Source: Allium sativum (taxonomy: Eukaryota; Streptophyta; Magnoliopsida; Asparagales; Amaryllidaceae). Taken from it: DNA of 64,000 nucleotides. The notes beneath the pieces were generated by a model. It was given only the letters and a program-made list of their open reading frames with translations. It did not search any database and had not been told where the DNA came from. The position numbers and the translations under genes are program-made. The stretch lies in assembly GCA_030737875.1 (NCBI GenBank), contig CM060923.1:175749696-175813695 (forward strand), in the 5' to 3' direction. Of the stretch, positions 45,915 through 57,675 are shown piece by piece (within the stretch, counting starts at the first letter, position 1; each line of letters opens with the position of its first letter).

Positions 45915-46747
45915 AAGGCAACCCAAATTTTTTTCTTCTTGTTTGTTCTCCACTGGTTTTCGACCGTGTTGCCTAGGGCAACCCAACAAATAAAACCGGT
46001 CCTATGAACAGGAGATGCAAATTGTTAATATCATTGTAATTTTGTGCTGCTAATCTAGCTGAGTCTCGGATATTAATCTTTACTTGTAATTCTTTAACCA
46101 TAAGTGTTTTTCAATGTCATATTATTTCCTTGTTAACGACAAACTAACTCATCGTTTACAAGTAAACAAGTTCATGTCAAGTTATTCTATCCTTATATCT
46201 CTATTCTTGTATATTCACATTTGCTTTTTATTTTTGTTAGCTTGTGCTTGCAGGTGTAATAGCTTGAAGATTGGGAAGAGTAGAAGTTTATAATAGAAGA
46301 AGAAACGATGGTATAAAAATATTAGATAATGTTTATTTATTAGAAATTTATTATGATTATTGTGTTGTGTTATTGTGTAATAACTGAAAGTAAAGTAGTC
46401 ACGAGACCATGTAGAAAACTTCTCATTTAATAAGTGTATGTACTTTTATTAACATATGTAATGAATTCATCTATTTTCTGTAATGAAGTTACAAATTCAC
46501 AAATGGTGTAAACTTGAATTGTTTTTTTCTTAATGTGAGTAATTATGTTTGTTGTTAGTGAAATAGTGGTTACAGTTATAATATTATGAAATCTTTGATT
46601 AATAGAAGTTGAGGTATAATTACTTTTAACAGTTGTAAAACAAATTTTAACAACTGCTAGAAACAGTTGTAAAAAAGTTTGACTTTCTTATGATTGCCAG
46701 CTGTAACAGACATATTACAAGTGTTTTTTGTAGTTGTGAAAGGGTAC

Positions 46748-46762
46748 TTTTTTGTTGTAGTG
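46748..46762. repeat. Second CACTA-type terminus inside the element
   Basis: TTTTTTGTTGTAGTG reads in reverse as CACTACAACAAAAAA, the canonical start of many plant CACTA elements. It is preceded by 'cagttgtaa' subterminal motifs (46630-46740). The matching opposite end was not found. Confidence 0.5.
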
Positions 46763-46930
46763 GTACCTATGGCAACACCTGTACTGATGTTACCATAGGG
46801 TCGCAAAGGTGTTGCCTTTGATTCTAAGGCAACGCGACAAAAGGCAACACGGCAAAAGTGCTGCCATAGATCATTTTTTGCCTAAAGCAACACTTTTTGG
46901 CACTTCCTTCGTCACTTCTCCGGTGTTACG

Positions 46931-46952
46931 GTATGCAATCTATGGCCTAGTG
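46931..46952 (-). repeat. Right terminal inverted repeat of the CACTA element
   Basis: Reverse complement CACTAGGCCATAGATTGCAT..., matching the left end over the first 15 bases except one. Confidence 0.85.
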
Positions 46953-47928
46953 TGATATCGTTATTCCAATACGATATTTGTTATTTTCTGAATTTAGTAC
47001 TGAATATAAGTCGACGTGACTTCCATTTAAAATCTTATTTTTAATATCGAACTGGATTTGAGTTTGTTATGAATGGTATCTTTATTAATATCGTTCTTAA
47101 ACCCATTTATGAATGGAATAAATCTTTTAATTAAGGTTTGGAGAAAGTTTTCTAGTATTTTTAATTGAATTGGAATTGAATGGAATCCGATTAATAATAA
47201 TCGAGATGAGTTTCTATGAAGGAAGACGTTTTCTATTTACGGAATTAAAAGGCTTTGTCGTTATTCCACTTATAGCATTGGTCGGATATGGAAATTTATA
47301 TCGATTATAAGTTGTTGAGGTTTATGTGAAGATTCCATATTAATGGAAGATGATTTTGGGTTTATTGCGAGATTTTAAATGACATTTGTTCTTTAATCCA
47401 CGTAAAGGTGAAATAAATTTCTGGAAGTTAATAATCATTAAATAATGATTTTGGGATTAAAACTTAACTAAAGTTTAATGAATCTTTAATTAGATTGTAA
47501 CATAAAAGGAGGTAATTAATTTACAAAATAAGAGAAATGATCGAGATGGGGTATCACTAGTTTTATTTCATGCGATAGTTAAATCTTTAATTAAATTTGA
47601 ATGTTAAATGGTAATTAAATTTACCAATAACCAGATGGATGTTAAATATAGAGTACACCAGTTTTCTCCATTAGATGAATAGGTTGGAATTGAGAATAAT
47701 AAAATAAAAGATTGCTTCGGTAAGGCTTGATAATCCCGACTAGTTTTGGACCTTAATTTGTTATAATTTGTGAAAAGATAAAATAAAATGTTTTGAAATG
47801 ATATCCAAAGGAAGATTAAACAATACATTTAGAAGAATTTATCTTAGATAAAATGAATGGGAGTCTTTCACCAAAGATATGAATATTTGAATAAAAGAAT
47901 ATTCTAGATTGGAATGAGATTTGTGCTA
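46953..47928 (+). mobile_element. 3' LTR of B, segment 3
   Basis: Continues the B LTR after the CACTA element and aligns with 9487-10465 of the 5' LTR. It ends at the copia insertion; 47924-47928 (TGCTA) is that element's TSD. Confidence 0.8.
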
Positions 47929-48942
47929 CGAAAGTGTCTAAGCAGTGGTAGGATCGTATAGTACGGAGTATAAATATGATAAAGCAGAGTAGTAGCTGTA
48001 AGAAAATTCACACAATCGATTTTATACTAGTTCGGACCATTGTCCTACGTCCAGTCCCAGACTCCCTTCTGGTATTTCACTAACACAAAAACCCTCGCTT
48101 CACCCGGAGCAACAGGTTCACAATTATCCGAACAACTGAACGGGATTTCTTGCCTCAACTGCTGAAGAGGACTTTCACAATATAGAATAATTGATGACTA
48201 TTTGTGTTTTTGGTAACACAGATATGTCAATTTGAAGTACACCCTTCCTATAGTCTATTTTGATGATAAAGTGTAGCTTATGAAAGAATATGGAAGATTG
48301 AAATCTTATGTATTTGTAAATAGAGGGCTTTTAGAGATTTAGAAGGCTTTTAGTAAGATAGAAAGAATTGGAATGAAATTCGGTGATTGGATCACTTAAT
48401 CAAGCCTCTATTTATAATATACAAAGAGTTACAACCAATCATGAAGAGATTTGATCAAGAGATATAAAATAGAAAGTTGTGACTCTTCATTATAAGTTGC
48501 ATCCCTTCGTATTCAGATGTCTGAATAAGAATTTCAGATGTCTGTTTTGATTTAAAAATAAACAACAAGGAAATAGGCTAATTCGGAGCGGATTCAGACG
48601 TCTGAATTTTTCAGACCAAACGTCTGAATATTACGTGAATATGAAATTTCTTTCAGCAAACAGACGTCTGTATGAAAATTTTCAAAAGCCTGTTTTCTTA
48701 AGGAGACTTATTCCTTGCCTATTTTATTGTGAATATATATATAATGTGTATGTGTGTGTAATCATCAATGAATACTTTAACAGATAACTCTAAGACTAAC
48801 AAACTCTTACAACATATATAATCTTCATTTGTGTTCTTGAAACTATTATCGGATATCCTCCTTCAAAAAAGAGTTAGTTAATATAGTATATATGCTTATG
48901 TATACTTGTCATAGTCAAAATGCTATATAGTGAGATTCAACA
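47929..48942 (-). mobile_element. 3' LTR of E
   Basis: 1014 bp, bounded right by a reversed polypurine tract (48943-48960, TTCTCCCCCTTTTTGAC...). The region 48961-49350 is 3' untranslated with no gene seen. Confidence 0.85.
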
Positions 48943-49354
48943 TTCTCCCCCTTTTTGACTAATGACAACTATATAAGCTCCCCCGTTCAATAAGCATATA
49001 ACATCACTTGTTTCTTACCTTTTGTCATTTGACCAAAAGGAATACTTATTACACAATTTAAGTATTTATGCACAACACACAAACACAACTTAAACAAAGA
49101 CATATAATAAACAAGCATAACATTCAGACATAACACACCCTAGCACATCATAGATTTTTGTGCCAAAGATAAACTATAGTACCAAAAATATATTACACGC
49201 CATAGTTAATTAAATGTTTTTAACTAAAATATGTAGATAACCATACTAACCAACCCTCTGATGTAGACAAACTTTGGCCAACACTTGTTCTACCGTCTTT
49301 GGGAGAACCATGTTCAGAACTAGTATTAGGAACTTCTTCGGTTGAACTTGATGA

Positions 49355-50499
49355 CTAATGAAACAGAGCTGGATCATGGGCTTGGCTAGAAGAGGTCCTA
49401 ATGCAAGATATGTTCTCTAAAATTTTATTCAAAAAACCTTTTATGGAATCAAATTTCATGTTTGTTTGTCTTTCAAAACGCTTAAAATCTTTATGAATTC
49501 TAGATTGATTGCGTGATAGCGTAACTAAGGCTTGCCTGGAGGAAGTATCGGGAGAGATGACTTGAATTCCTTCTTCTTCTTTATGATGACGGCGATGAGA
49601 AGTCTTGGCTATTAGTGCTTCCGATTGAGATGTTACATATTCAGTCCAAACCTCAAAAGGCATATACTCCAAAGTCGTGGGATTAGAATCAATATCCATA
49701 AGTTTTAAGGTCTTAGATCCAATTTCCTTGATTCTAAGAGAAGAAGTATCGGGTATTGTTATTTCACAAGTGGTAAGAATCCGATTAATATAAGCGCCGT
49801 AGTGAATAGTCTTATACTTACTCTAGTAAGTAATATCCATCCATTCGTCTAGAAAGATCTTTTCCCAATTGATTTGCTTGTTCGAGTACAGGGGATACAA
49901 GGCTTGAAATCACGTTTGTAAACTTTTCCATAACTTCCTTTGTGGGGTTGGATTGTTCGGACTAATATGCGGTTTAATAATTGAGCTTGTTGTCGAAGAC
50001 GGGTAGAGGTAAGATCATGCATATTGATGAGATTATCGGAAAGAAACTTGTGTGATATCTCGTCTATTTGAGTCATACCACCTTTAGTTGTGTTGATATC
50101 AAGTCCTTGCCAAACACAACTCAAGATTTGACCTAATCATTGAATTGGAAGAAGAATACGTTTTCCACAAACTCAAGACCAAACATAATCATTTTTGTTT
50201 TGAGGTCTAGTATGATCTAGGTTTAAGTTGGCCAAGAATAATTTTACTAGCAAAGGATATATTTTGACATTATTTGTATTAAAATCTACTAGAGATTTGA
50301 AGTGATAATGTTTAGCATATTGTAAAAGTCGATAATTAGAAAAAGAATCAAACTTCACAAAGGCACCCTCAAAGAATTTGGAATCTTTCATTGCCTTGTA
50401 CCTTGCCTTGGCGGTGTCATCCCAAAGCCATTATTGAATTAATTCGTCGGAGGGAGGGTTGGATTCTTGTTTCCTTATACACTTGCCTCGATTTGCCAT
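49355..50499 (-). pseudogene. Extra ORF 3' of pol in E, copy-internal and broken
   Basis: Starts at the ATG at 50499 (MANRGKCIRKQ...), with an in-frame stop at 50431-50433 and further stops/frameshifts; the frame resumes at 50173-50391, 49849-50124 and 49355-49699. The segment FKSLVDFNTNNVKIYPLLVK resembles the 'vYp.LVr.FyaNl' pattern of the plant-transposon-protein domain found in additional ORFs of some plant LTR elements (pattern recall, not a search). The C-terminal part (QTNMKFDSIKGFLNKILENI) looks coiled-coil-like. Function unknown: it is neither gag nor pol. Confidence 0.55.
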
Positions 50500-51079
50500 G
50501 ATTTTTATGGTAAAAATTTCAAGTTATGAAGTGATTTGGTTTGGGGGCTAGGTTTTATAAGAGGTAAACAGGTGCAATGGTAAAAAGTGAAGAGGTGAAG
50601 AGAAATGATGGTTAGGTAAAAGATGCTGTCCTTTTAAAAAAGGATTTTGTTCAGAATCAGACGTCTGTTTATAAAAAATCAAACGTCTGATTTTCCTCTA
50701 ATTTGACCCCGCAGAGAAATAGTATATTTTTGTACATATTCAGACATCTATTTATTTTGAAGTCAATGTATGTTTATGAGACGTAAAGAAATTTTAAACA
50801 TTGATCAGACGTCTGGAAAATTTGGTCAGACATCTGATTTTGTGAATTCTTGGACAAGCAAGGATTAAGTTCATTTTCATCCCAATTTAGACGCCTGTTT
50901 TTACAGAGTTAGATGTCTGAATCTGTAGTAGTAATATTATTTTCCCAGATTTCAGACGTCTGTTTAATATAAAAAATATATACTTTATAAAGTTGAATAC
51001 AATTTTAGAAACCAGAAAACAAATCTTCTAATAGGTGTTTGTAAATTATCAAATAGCAAGTGAATAAACATGAAGATTA

Positions 51080-51619
51080 TCAATCTTTAGGGAATGGATT
51101 CGTTGGTGGAGTTGAGAATCGTTTTCCTTCGTTTGCATTGTAATCTTTGTCCCAAGTATTCAGACTATACGAAGGTCGTCGAGGAGAGTATGTACAGTAC
51201 TTCATGGTAGGATTTACTGGATCTTTTTCAGTTGGATAGGATGAAGATGGATCTATAGGATCTGCTGGGACTGATAAAGATTCAGAGACATCTTTCATCT
51301 TTGGACCGCAAAATTTATAAACAATTTTCTCGAGAAGATATAAACGAGTTGCGGTGACCTTTTGCTCAAAGTATAATTCTTTTTGAAGTGCTATTTGTCT
51401 TTTTGATAGTGATGAATGTCATCAATTTTCCTCTTCGTATCAGGTGAAGAAAAAAGAGCACGTTTTGCCATTTGGATCCAATGTAAATCCAGTGTGATAA
51501 TTACTCCATCGATATTTTAGTTCATTTCTAGGTGTTGTTCTAGGGAAATGTGGAGTTTTTGTCGACTTATCCATTGAGAAGGTGGTATTAATTGATGGAT
51601 TTGAATTTCGGGAAGACAT
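51080..51619 (-). pseudogene. Second extra frame between pol and the 3' ORF of E
   Basis: Begins with the ATG at 51619 (MSSRNSNPSINTTFSMDKST...), continues in broken frames and ends near 51080 (Pro/Ser/Tyr-rich YSPRRPSYSLN). Low complexity, no recognised domain. Stops and frame changes indicate decay. 50500-51080 between the two frames contains only repeated 'cagacgtctg' motifs. Confidence 0.4.
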
Positions 51620-51861
51620 TTTTGGATTGAGTTTGAATTTGTTAATAAAAAATTGTATTTATTTTTCTGATGCTTATTTTTTTTATATAGAGAAAGGTTT
51701 CCAAAGTATTTGTGGTCTAAAATGAGTGAATAATTTTAACCAGTAAAAGAGTTTTGCTAAAAACATAACAAGTGGTTAACAATAAACAAGTGTATTTGTA
51801 AATTTCTGTACTTATTTCATATCGATTTTTATATTCATATGTAATTACTATATAACTAGTT

Positions 51862-54800
51862 TTATATATCTTTTAAAGATGTAATTCCTAATTCACGTCT
51901 TAGTTTTATAAAAGTTTGTTCTAATACAGGTTTAGTAAATATGTCTGCAATTTGATTTTCAGTTGAGATATGTTCTAAATTTGTGATATTTTTTCTATGT
52001 TATCACGTAAAAAGTGTGACGATTGTCAATATGTTTATTTCGTGAATTATTTATAGGATTTTTGGATAAATTTATTACACTAGTGTTGTCACAATATATT
52101 GTTGATTTAGTTAAGCTTACTCCAAAATCACTGAGTGTTTGTTGCATATAGATTACTTGTGCACAAGCTAAAACAACAGACATGTATTCCGCTTCACATG
52201 TAGAGAGTGATACACAATTTTGTTTCTTACTAAACCAAGATACAAGTGATTTTCCAATAAAATGGCACACACCACTTGTACTTTTTTTATCCGTTCGAGA
52301 TCCACCAAAATCAGCATCACTGTAAGATACTAATTCGAATGGAAATTCCTTTGGATAGAAAATACTGAAGTCCTTAGTATTATTAAGATATCTTAAAATT
52401 CGTTTTGCTGCTCTTAAATGTGATTCTTTAGGATCTTCTTGGAATCTTGCACACAAATATACACTCATCATTATACCAGGATGGCTTGCAGTTAAATAAA
52501 GTAACTAACCAATCATACTTCTATATATTTTTTATCAACACTTTTTCCTTTCTTATCTCTATCAAGATGAGTTGTAGTACTCATAGGAGTTGGTTTTCCA
52601 GAAGTGTTGTCTAAACCAAAACGTTTAATTAGATTATTATAATATTTTTCTTGACTAATAAAAATACCATTTGAAAATTATTTAATTTGTAGTCCTAGAA
52701 AGTATGATAATTCTCCCATGTGGGACATTTCAAATTCATTTGTCATAATAGTAATTACATAAATTTTCATTAGTTAAACCAAAAATAATATCGTCTACAT
52801 AAATTTGTACGATTAAAATATATTTATTTGTATTTTTAATAAAAAATGTTTGATTTGCATTTCCAATTCGAAAACCCGAATTTATTAAGTAACTTTTGAG
52901 TCTCCCATACCAAACTGGAGGTGCTTGTTTTAAACTATATAGAGCTTTTTTAAGTTTATAAACATAATCTGGATATTTTTCATGTATAAATAATGGTGGT
53001 TTTTCTACATATACATTTTCTTTAATAAAACAATTTAAGAAAGAACTTTTAACATCCATTTGATAAAGTTTGAATTTATGAAAACATGTGTATGCTAAAA
53101 GTATGCCATAGCTTCTAGTCTTGCTACAGGTGCAAATGTTTCTTCATAATCAATTCCTTCCTCTTGATTATAGCCTTGTGCTACTAATCTGGCTTTGTTT
53201 TTGTAATATTTCCTAGTTCACCAGATTTATTTTTATATTTCCATTTTGTACTAATAACTGATTGATCATTTGGTCGAGGTACTAACCCCCAGACATTATT
53301 TCATTTGAATTGATTTAATTCCTCTTGCATAGCTGTTATCCAATAATCATCCTTAGAGGCTTGTTTAGGATTTCTGGGTTTGATAGTTGAGAGAAATGCT
53401 ACATGACCCATTTGATTTAGTTGACTTCTTGTTCGAACGTGAGAATCGATTTCTCCAATAATGTTTTGTGTAGGATGGCCTCGTAAATTTCTGGGAGGTG
53501 ATCTAAGTAGTTCTGTGAAATTATTTTCAGTATTTTCAAGGCTAGTATTTTCAATAATTTCGTCATCCTCTTTGATGATTATGTTTTTATCAAAGTTTTC
53601 ATCAAAAGATACATGTAAAGATTCTTCTATAATATTAGTACATTTGTTAAAAATACGATATTCCTTATTACGTTATGAATATCCAACAAAAATCCCATGA
53701 TCAGCTTTTAGGTCAAAATTTCCGAGTTGATCTTTAGTGTTAAGAATAAAACATTTAGATCCGAAAAATATAAAATAAGAAATATTTGGTTTTCTTCCAT
53801 TGAAAAGTTCGTAAGAAGTATTTTTAGTTAAAGGGCGTATGGAGATTCGATTTAATATGTAACAAGCAATAGCCACAGCTTTTGCCCAAAATTGTTTTCG
53901 TAATGTACTTCCATTTAATAAATTTCTAGCACATTCTACTAAAGTTTTATTCTTTCTTTCTACAATCCCATTTTGTTGTGGAGTTCTAGGAAAGTAAAAA
54001 TTATGATTTATTCCTTTCTTTTTACAAAAATGTTCAAACGACTCATTTTCGAATTCACCGCCGTGATCACTACGGATGTTTTTTACTCTTAAATTTTTAG
54101 TATTTTGAATTCTTTTGATAAAGTTTTTGAAATGTTCAAAAGTATCACTTTATTTTCATGAAAATTGTCCATCTACATCTTGAAAAATCATCAACTATAA
54201 CCAATACATATTGATTATGATTTACATATTGAACTTGAGTAGGTCCAAATAAATCCATATGTAATAATTCTAACGGTTGTAAGGTTGAAATAACCTTTTC
54301 AGATTTAAAAGAAGATTTGGTTAATTTTCCTATTTGACAATCTTCATAGAGATTTTTTACTTTAAAATTTATTTTAGGTTAACCTTTTACTAATTCATTT
54401 TCCGAAAGTCTCTTTATATTTTTAAAGTTTATATGATAAAACGTTTGTGCCATAACCAAGAATCATTATTATTGGCTATTAAACACATTTCTTTATTATT
54501 ATTAACTTTCATATTAAAAACATTCCTTTAAAAATAATGTTTTGATCTTTGTCAAAAATACTACATTTATTTTCAGAAAATGTTATTTTAAAACCTTTGT
54601 CAGATAATTGTCTACTACTAAGTAAATTATGTTTTAAGTTTTTAACTAAGGAAACATTAGAAATAAGAGGTAAGTTTGAAATACCATAGTTGCACTCATC
54701 TCCATTGCCAATGATAAAGCCTTTTGAGTTATCTCCGAGGTAACAGAGCCACCTTCAAAGTATGAAATGTTTGTAAGCATATCTTTGTCTCTGATCATGT

Positions 54801-56594
54801 GTTTTGAGCAACCACTATCTAAAATCCATTTTCTTTTCTTGAGTGGGACCTGCAAAAAATATTAATAAGCACAATGGCACTTACTTTTTGATAGGGTCGT
54901 AAGATTTATATGTTTGGAAGCCAAACCCAAGTGGGTTTAGTACCCGTTTTGTACACATAATTTTTATTATTATGGACAGATTCCATAAATAAATTGATAT
55001 ATTTGTGCATAATCAAACTGTTGTTTGTTTTTGGAACCCATATCTCAATTTTACTAACCTTTTTATTACATTTTGGTTATTCTTAATTTTTGAATCAATT
55101 TCCTCTTTAGATTTACATTTTTCTTTGGAGGAATTTTTGATACTTTCTTAAATCCTAAACCTTTTTTGTTTAAAGATGGTTGAGAATTTTCAATTATCCT
55201 AGATAAATTTTCTCTCCCCTTATTAAAGTTACATGCATTCTTAGAAATACTATCCAACTTAGTTTGAATACTTTAATTTTCTAATTCTAATTATTTTTTT
55301 GGTTTTCAAAATGTTTTTTTCAGAACTAATTTAGTTATTCTTTGCCTTTTGAGTTTCAATTTCTTTACTCAAAAGTGAAAGCTGACAATCTGAATTTGAT
55401 AGAGTCTCCCGAACCTTTTCAAGTTCTTCTTCTAAGAATATTTTTTTCATCTTTTAGCATGTCTCTTCCCAACTCATCATTATTCTAATTTTCACGAGTT
55501 TCTTTAAATGTCTTCTTTAGTGTTTTAGTGTTTAAAAATTCAGTATTAACTTTTACTAAATCATCATAAGATAGATCACTTACTTCAGATTCTTGAGCCA
55601 TGAAGCACGCATTAGCTTGTTCATTTTCGCTCTCTTTATCACTGTCTGATGAATCTGAATCTGAGTCGTCCCAAGTGAAAAAAAATGCCTTCTTTTTAAT
55701 TTTTTCTTCCTTATTCTTGTTGTTGGGATTCTTCTGATTTTCTTTTTGTTATGGACAGTCCTTAACCATGTGACCTTTCTTGTGATAGTTAAAGCATTCT
55801 AAATTTGAGGATGAAGGTTTGCTTGAGGTATTTTTCTTGAAATTTCCTTTCCTATATTTTAGAAACTTCTTAAAGTTTTTAGCAATAAATGCCAAATCCT
55901 CATCTTCTGATTCTGATTCTTCTTTATCAGCATGAAAAGCTACATTCTTTTCTCTTGGGCTAATTCCCTTTTTGTTTGAAGATTTACTTCATAAGACATG
56001 AGATTACCAGTGAGTTCTTCTAGTTTCATAGTTGATAAACTATTCGCTTCTTCAATGGCTAGTACTTTTCTTTCCCAATTGTTACTTAGAAAGTTTAGTA
56101 CTTTTGATACAATATGAAAGTCACTATATTTTCCTCCCACTCCTATCAGTGCATGTAGAATGTCTTGAAATCTTGAATAAATTTCATTGATGGTTTCATT
56201 TTGTCTCATTTTAAAGTTCTGGAACTGGTTTTTGAGCATTAGAATCTTTGTTTGGTTGACTTTGCTTGTGCCTTCATGGATGGTTTTTAAGTGTTTCCCA
56301 TATTTGATATGTTGAAGTACATATGCTAACGCGATTGAACTCATTCCTATCCAAAGCACAATATAACATATTCATTGCTTTGGCATCTACATTTGCTTCA
56401 TCTTTCTGAGTTGTTGTCCATGCAGAGTATTCAGTCGTAGGAGCAGTGAATTCTTTTTTAGTAGCATTCCATGCACATGTATATTCACATTCTTCTAGCC
56501 CAATAATTATATTGTAGTCCATTGAACAATGTGGTCTTTAACTAGATCGACCTTCAACAAATGTAGTTGAGGTAGTACTTGGGTTATTCTCCAT
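51862..56594 (-). pseudogene. gag-pol: Ty1/copia gag-pol remnant
   Basis: Start ATG at 56594 (MENNPSTTSTTFVEG...), in-frame stop at 56538-56540, natural end at the stop 51862-51864 after an ADIFTKP motif. Order gag-protease-integrase-RT-RNase H, typical of copia. Gag: 55940-56522, broken by a frameshift near 56280. Zinc knuckle near 55760 reads CFNYHKKGHMVKDC, with the second Cys replaced by Tyr. Protease: WILDSGCSKHM (54646-54855). Integrase C-terminal part with a HGIFVGYS motif (53673-53876). RT with YVDDIIFG (52736-53059). RNase H with YSDADFGG, SLSTCEAEYM and RNKHID (51995-52471). Many stops and frameshifts; no functional product is expected. Confidence 0.88.
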
Positions 56595-56640
56595 ATCATC
56601 AAAGTATCAAATAACGGTGTTATGGCTATAGGATGGCCTT

Positions 56641-56653
56641 GCTCTGATACCAA
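56641..56653 (-). promoter_or_regulatory. Primer-binding site of E
   Basis: The minus strand reads TTGGTATCAGAGC, a perfect tRNA-Met complement, one base from the 5' LTR. Confidence 0.92.
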
Positions 56654-56654
56654 T

Positions 56655-57675
56655 TGAAAGTGTCTTAGCTGCGGTAGGATCGTATAGTATAGAGTATGAA
56701 TATGATAAAACAGAGTAGTAGATGTAAGAAAAATCACACAGTCGATTTTATACTGGTTCAGACAACTGTCCTACGTCCAGTCCTAGACTCCCTTCTGGTA
56801 TTTCACTAACACAAAAACCCTCGCTTCACCTGGAGCAATAGGTTCACAATTACCCAAACAGCTGAACGGGATTTCTCACCTCAACTCCTAAAGAGGACTT
56901 TTATAGTACAAAATAATTGATTACTATTTGTGTTTTTGATAACATGGACATGTCAATTTGAAGTATTCCCTTCCTATAGTATTTTCTTGATGATAATCAT
57001 GTAGCTTATGAAAGAATATGGAAGATTGAAATCTTAAGTATTTGTAAATGGAGTGCTTTTAGAGATTTAGAAGGCTTTTAGTAAGATCGAAAGAATTGGA
57101 ATGAAATTCGGTAATTGGATCACTTAATCAAGCCTCTATTTATAATATACAAAGAGTTACAACCAATCATGAAGAGATTTGATCAAGAGATATAAAATAG
57201 AAAGTTGTGACTCTTCATTGTAAGTTGCATCCCTTCATAGTTAGCTGTCTGAATAAAAATTTAAGATGTCTGTTTTGATTTAAAAATAAAATAACAAGGA
57301 AATAGACTAATTCGGAGCAGATTTAGATGTCTGAATTTTTCAAACCAGACGTCTGCATATTATGTGAATCTGAAATTTCTTTCAGCAAACAGATGTTTGT
57401 TTGAAAATTTTTAGATGCCTGTTTTCGGAAGTAGACTTATTCCTTGCCTATTTTATTGTGAAAATATATATATAAAAAAAATGTATGTGTGTAGTCATTA
57501 AGGAAGACTTTAACAGATAAATCTAAGACTAACAGACTCTTACAATATACTTAATCTTCATTTATGTTCTTGAATCTACTGTCGAATATCTTCCTGCAAA
57601 ACAGAGTTAGTTGATATAGTATATATGCTTAAGTATATTTATCATAGTCAAAACGCTATATTGCGACATTCAATA
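56655..57675 (-). mobile_element. 5' LTR of E
   Basis: 1021 bp, starts TGAAAGTGTC on the plus strand and is collinear with 47929-48942. Confidence 0.85.

Larger units (their letters stand above)
30358..46952. mobile_element. CACTA (En/Spm-type) DNA transposon, with nested LTR element D
   Basis: Ends CACTACGCCATAGAT and (reverse complement) CACTAGGCCATAGAT, 14 of 15 identical, with a 3-bp TSD (TGA). Subterminal zones at 30400-30480 and 46765-46930 carry repeated 'gttgcc/ggcaac' and 'gttaccata' motifs, typical CACTA architecture. Removing D (and one TSD) leaves about 3.5 kb, too short for the usual two-gene transposase set. No TNP2/transposase domain was recognised, so it is probably non-autonomous. 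The inserted site matches the empty site in the B 5' LTR. Confidence 0.85.
47929..57675 (-). mobile_element. Ty1/copia retrotransposon E (SIRE/Maximus-like), degenerate
   Basis: 9.7 kb in reverse orientation. LTRs 47929-48942 and 56655-57675 (about 1.0 kb, differing at roughly one base in ten). Terminal TG...CA is decayed to C at 47929 and TA at 57675. The TSD TGCTA (47924-47928) has a right copy TGATT (57676-57680); the empty site in the B 5' LTR reads TGCTATCTTT, confirming the boundaries. The long interior (7.7 kb) with extra frames 3' of RNase H suggests the SIRE/Maximus lineage (inference). Confidence 0.88.

Noticed and set aside
47935..48942. Copia LTR starting at TGTCTA with TSD GAAAG
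   Set aside because: GAAAG is also present at the other LTR and no GAAAG follows it. The empty site in the B 5' LTR (TGCTATCTTT) places the boundary at 47929.
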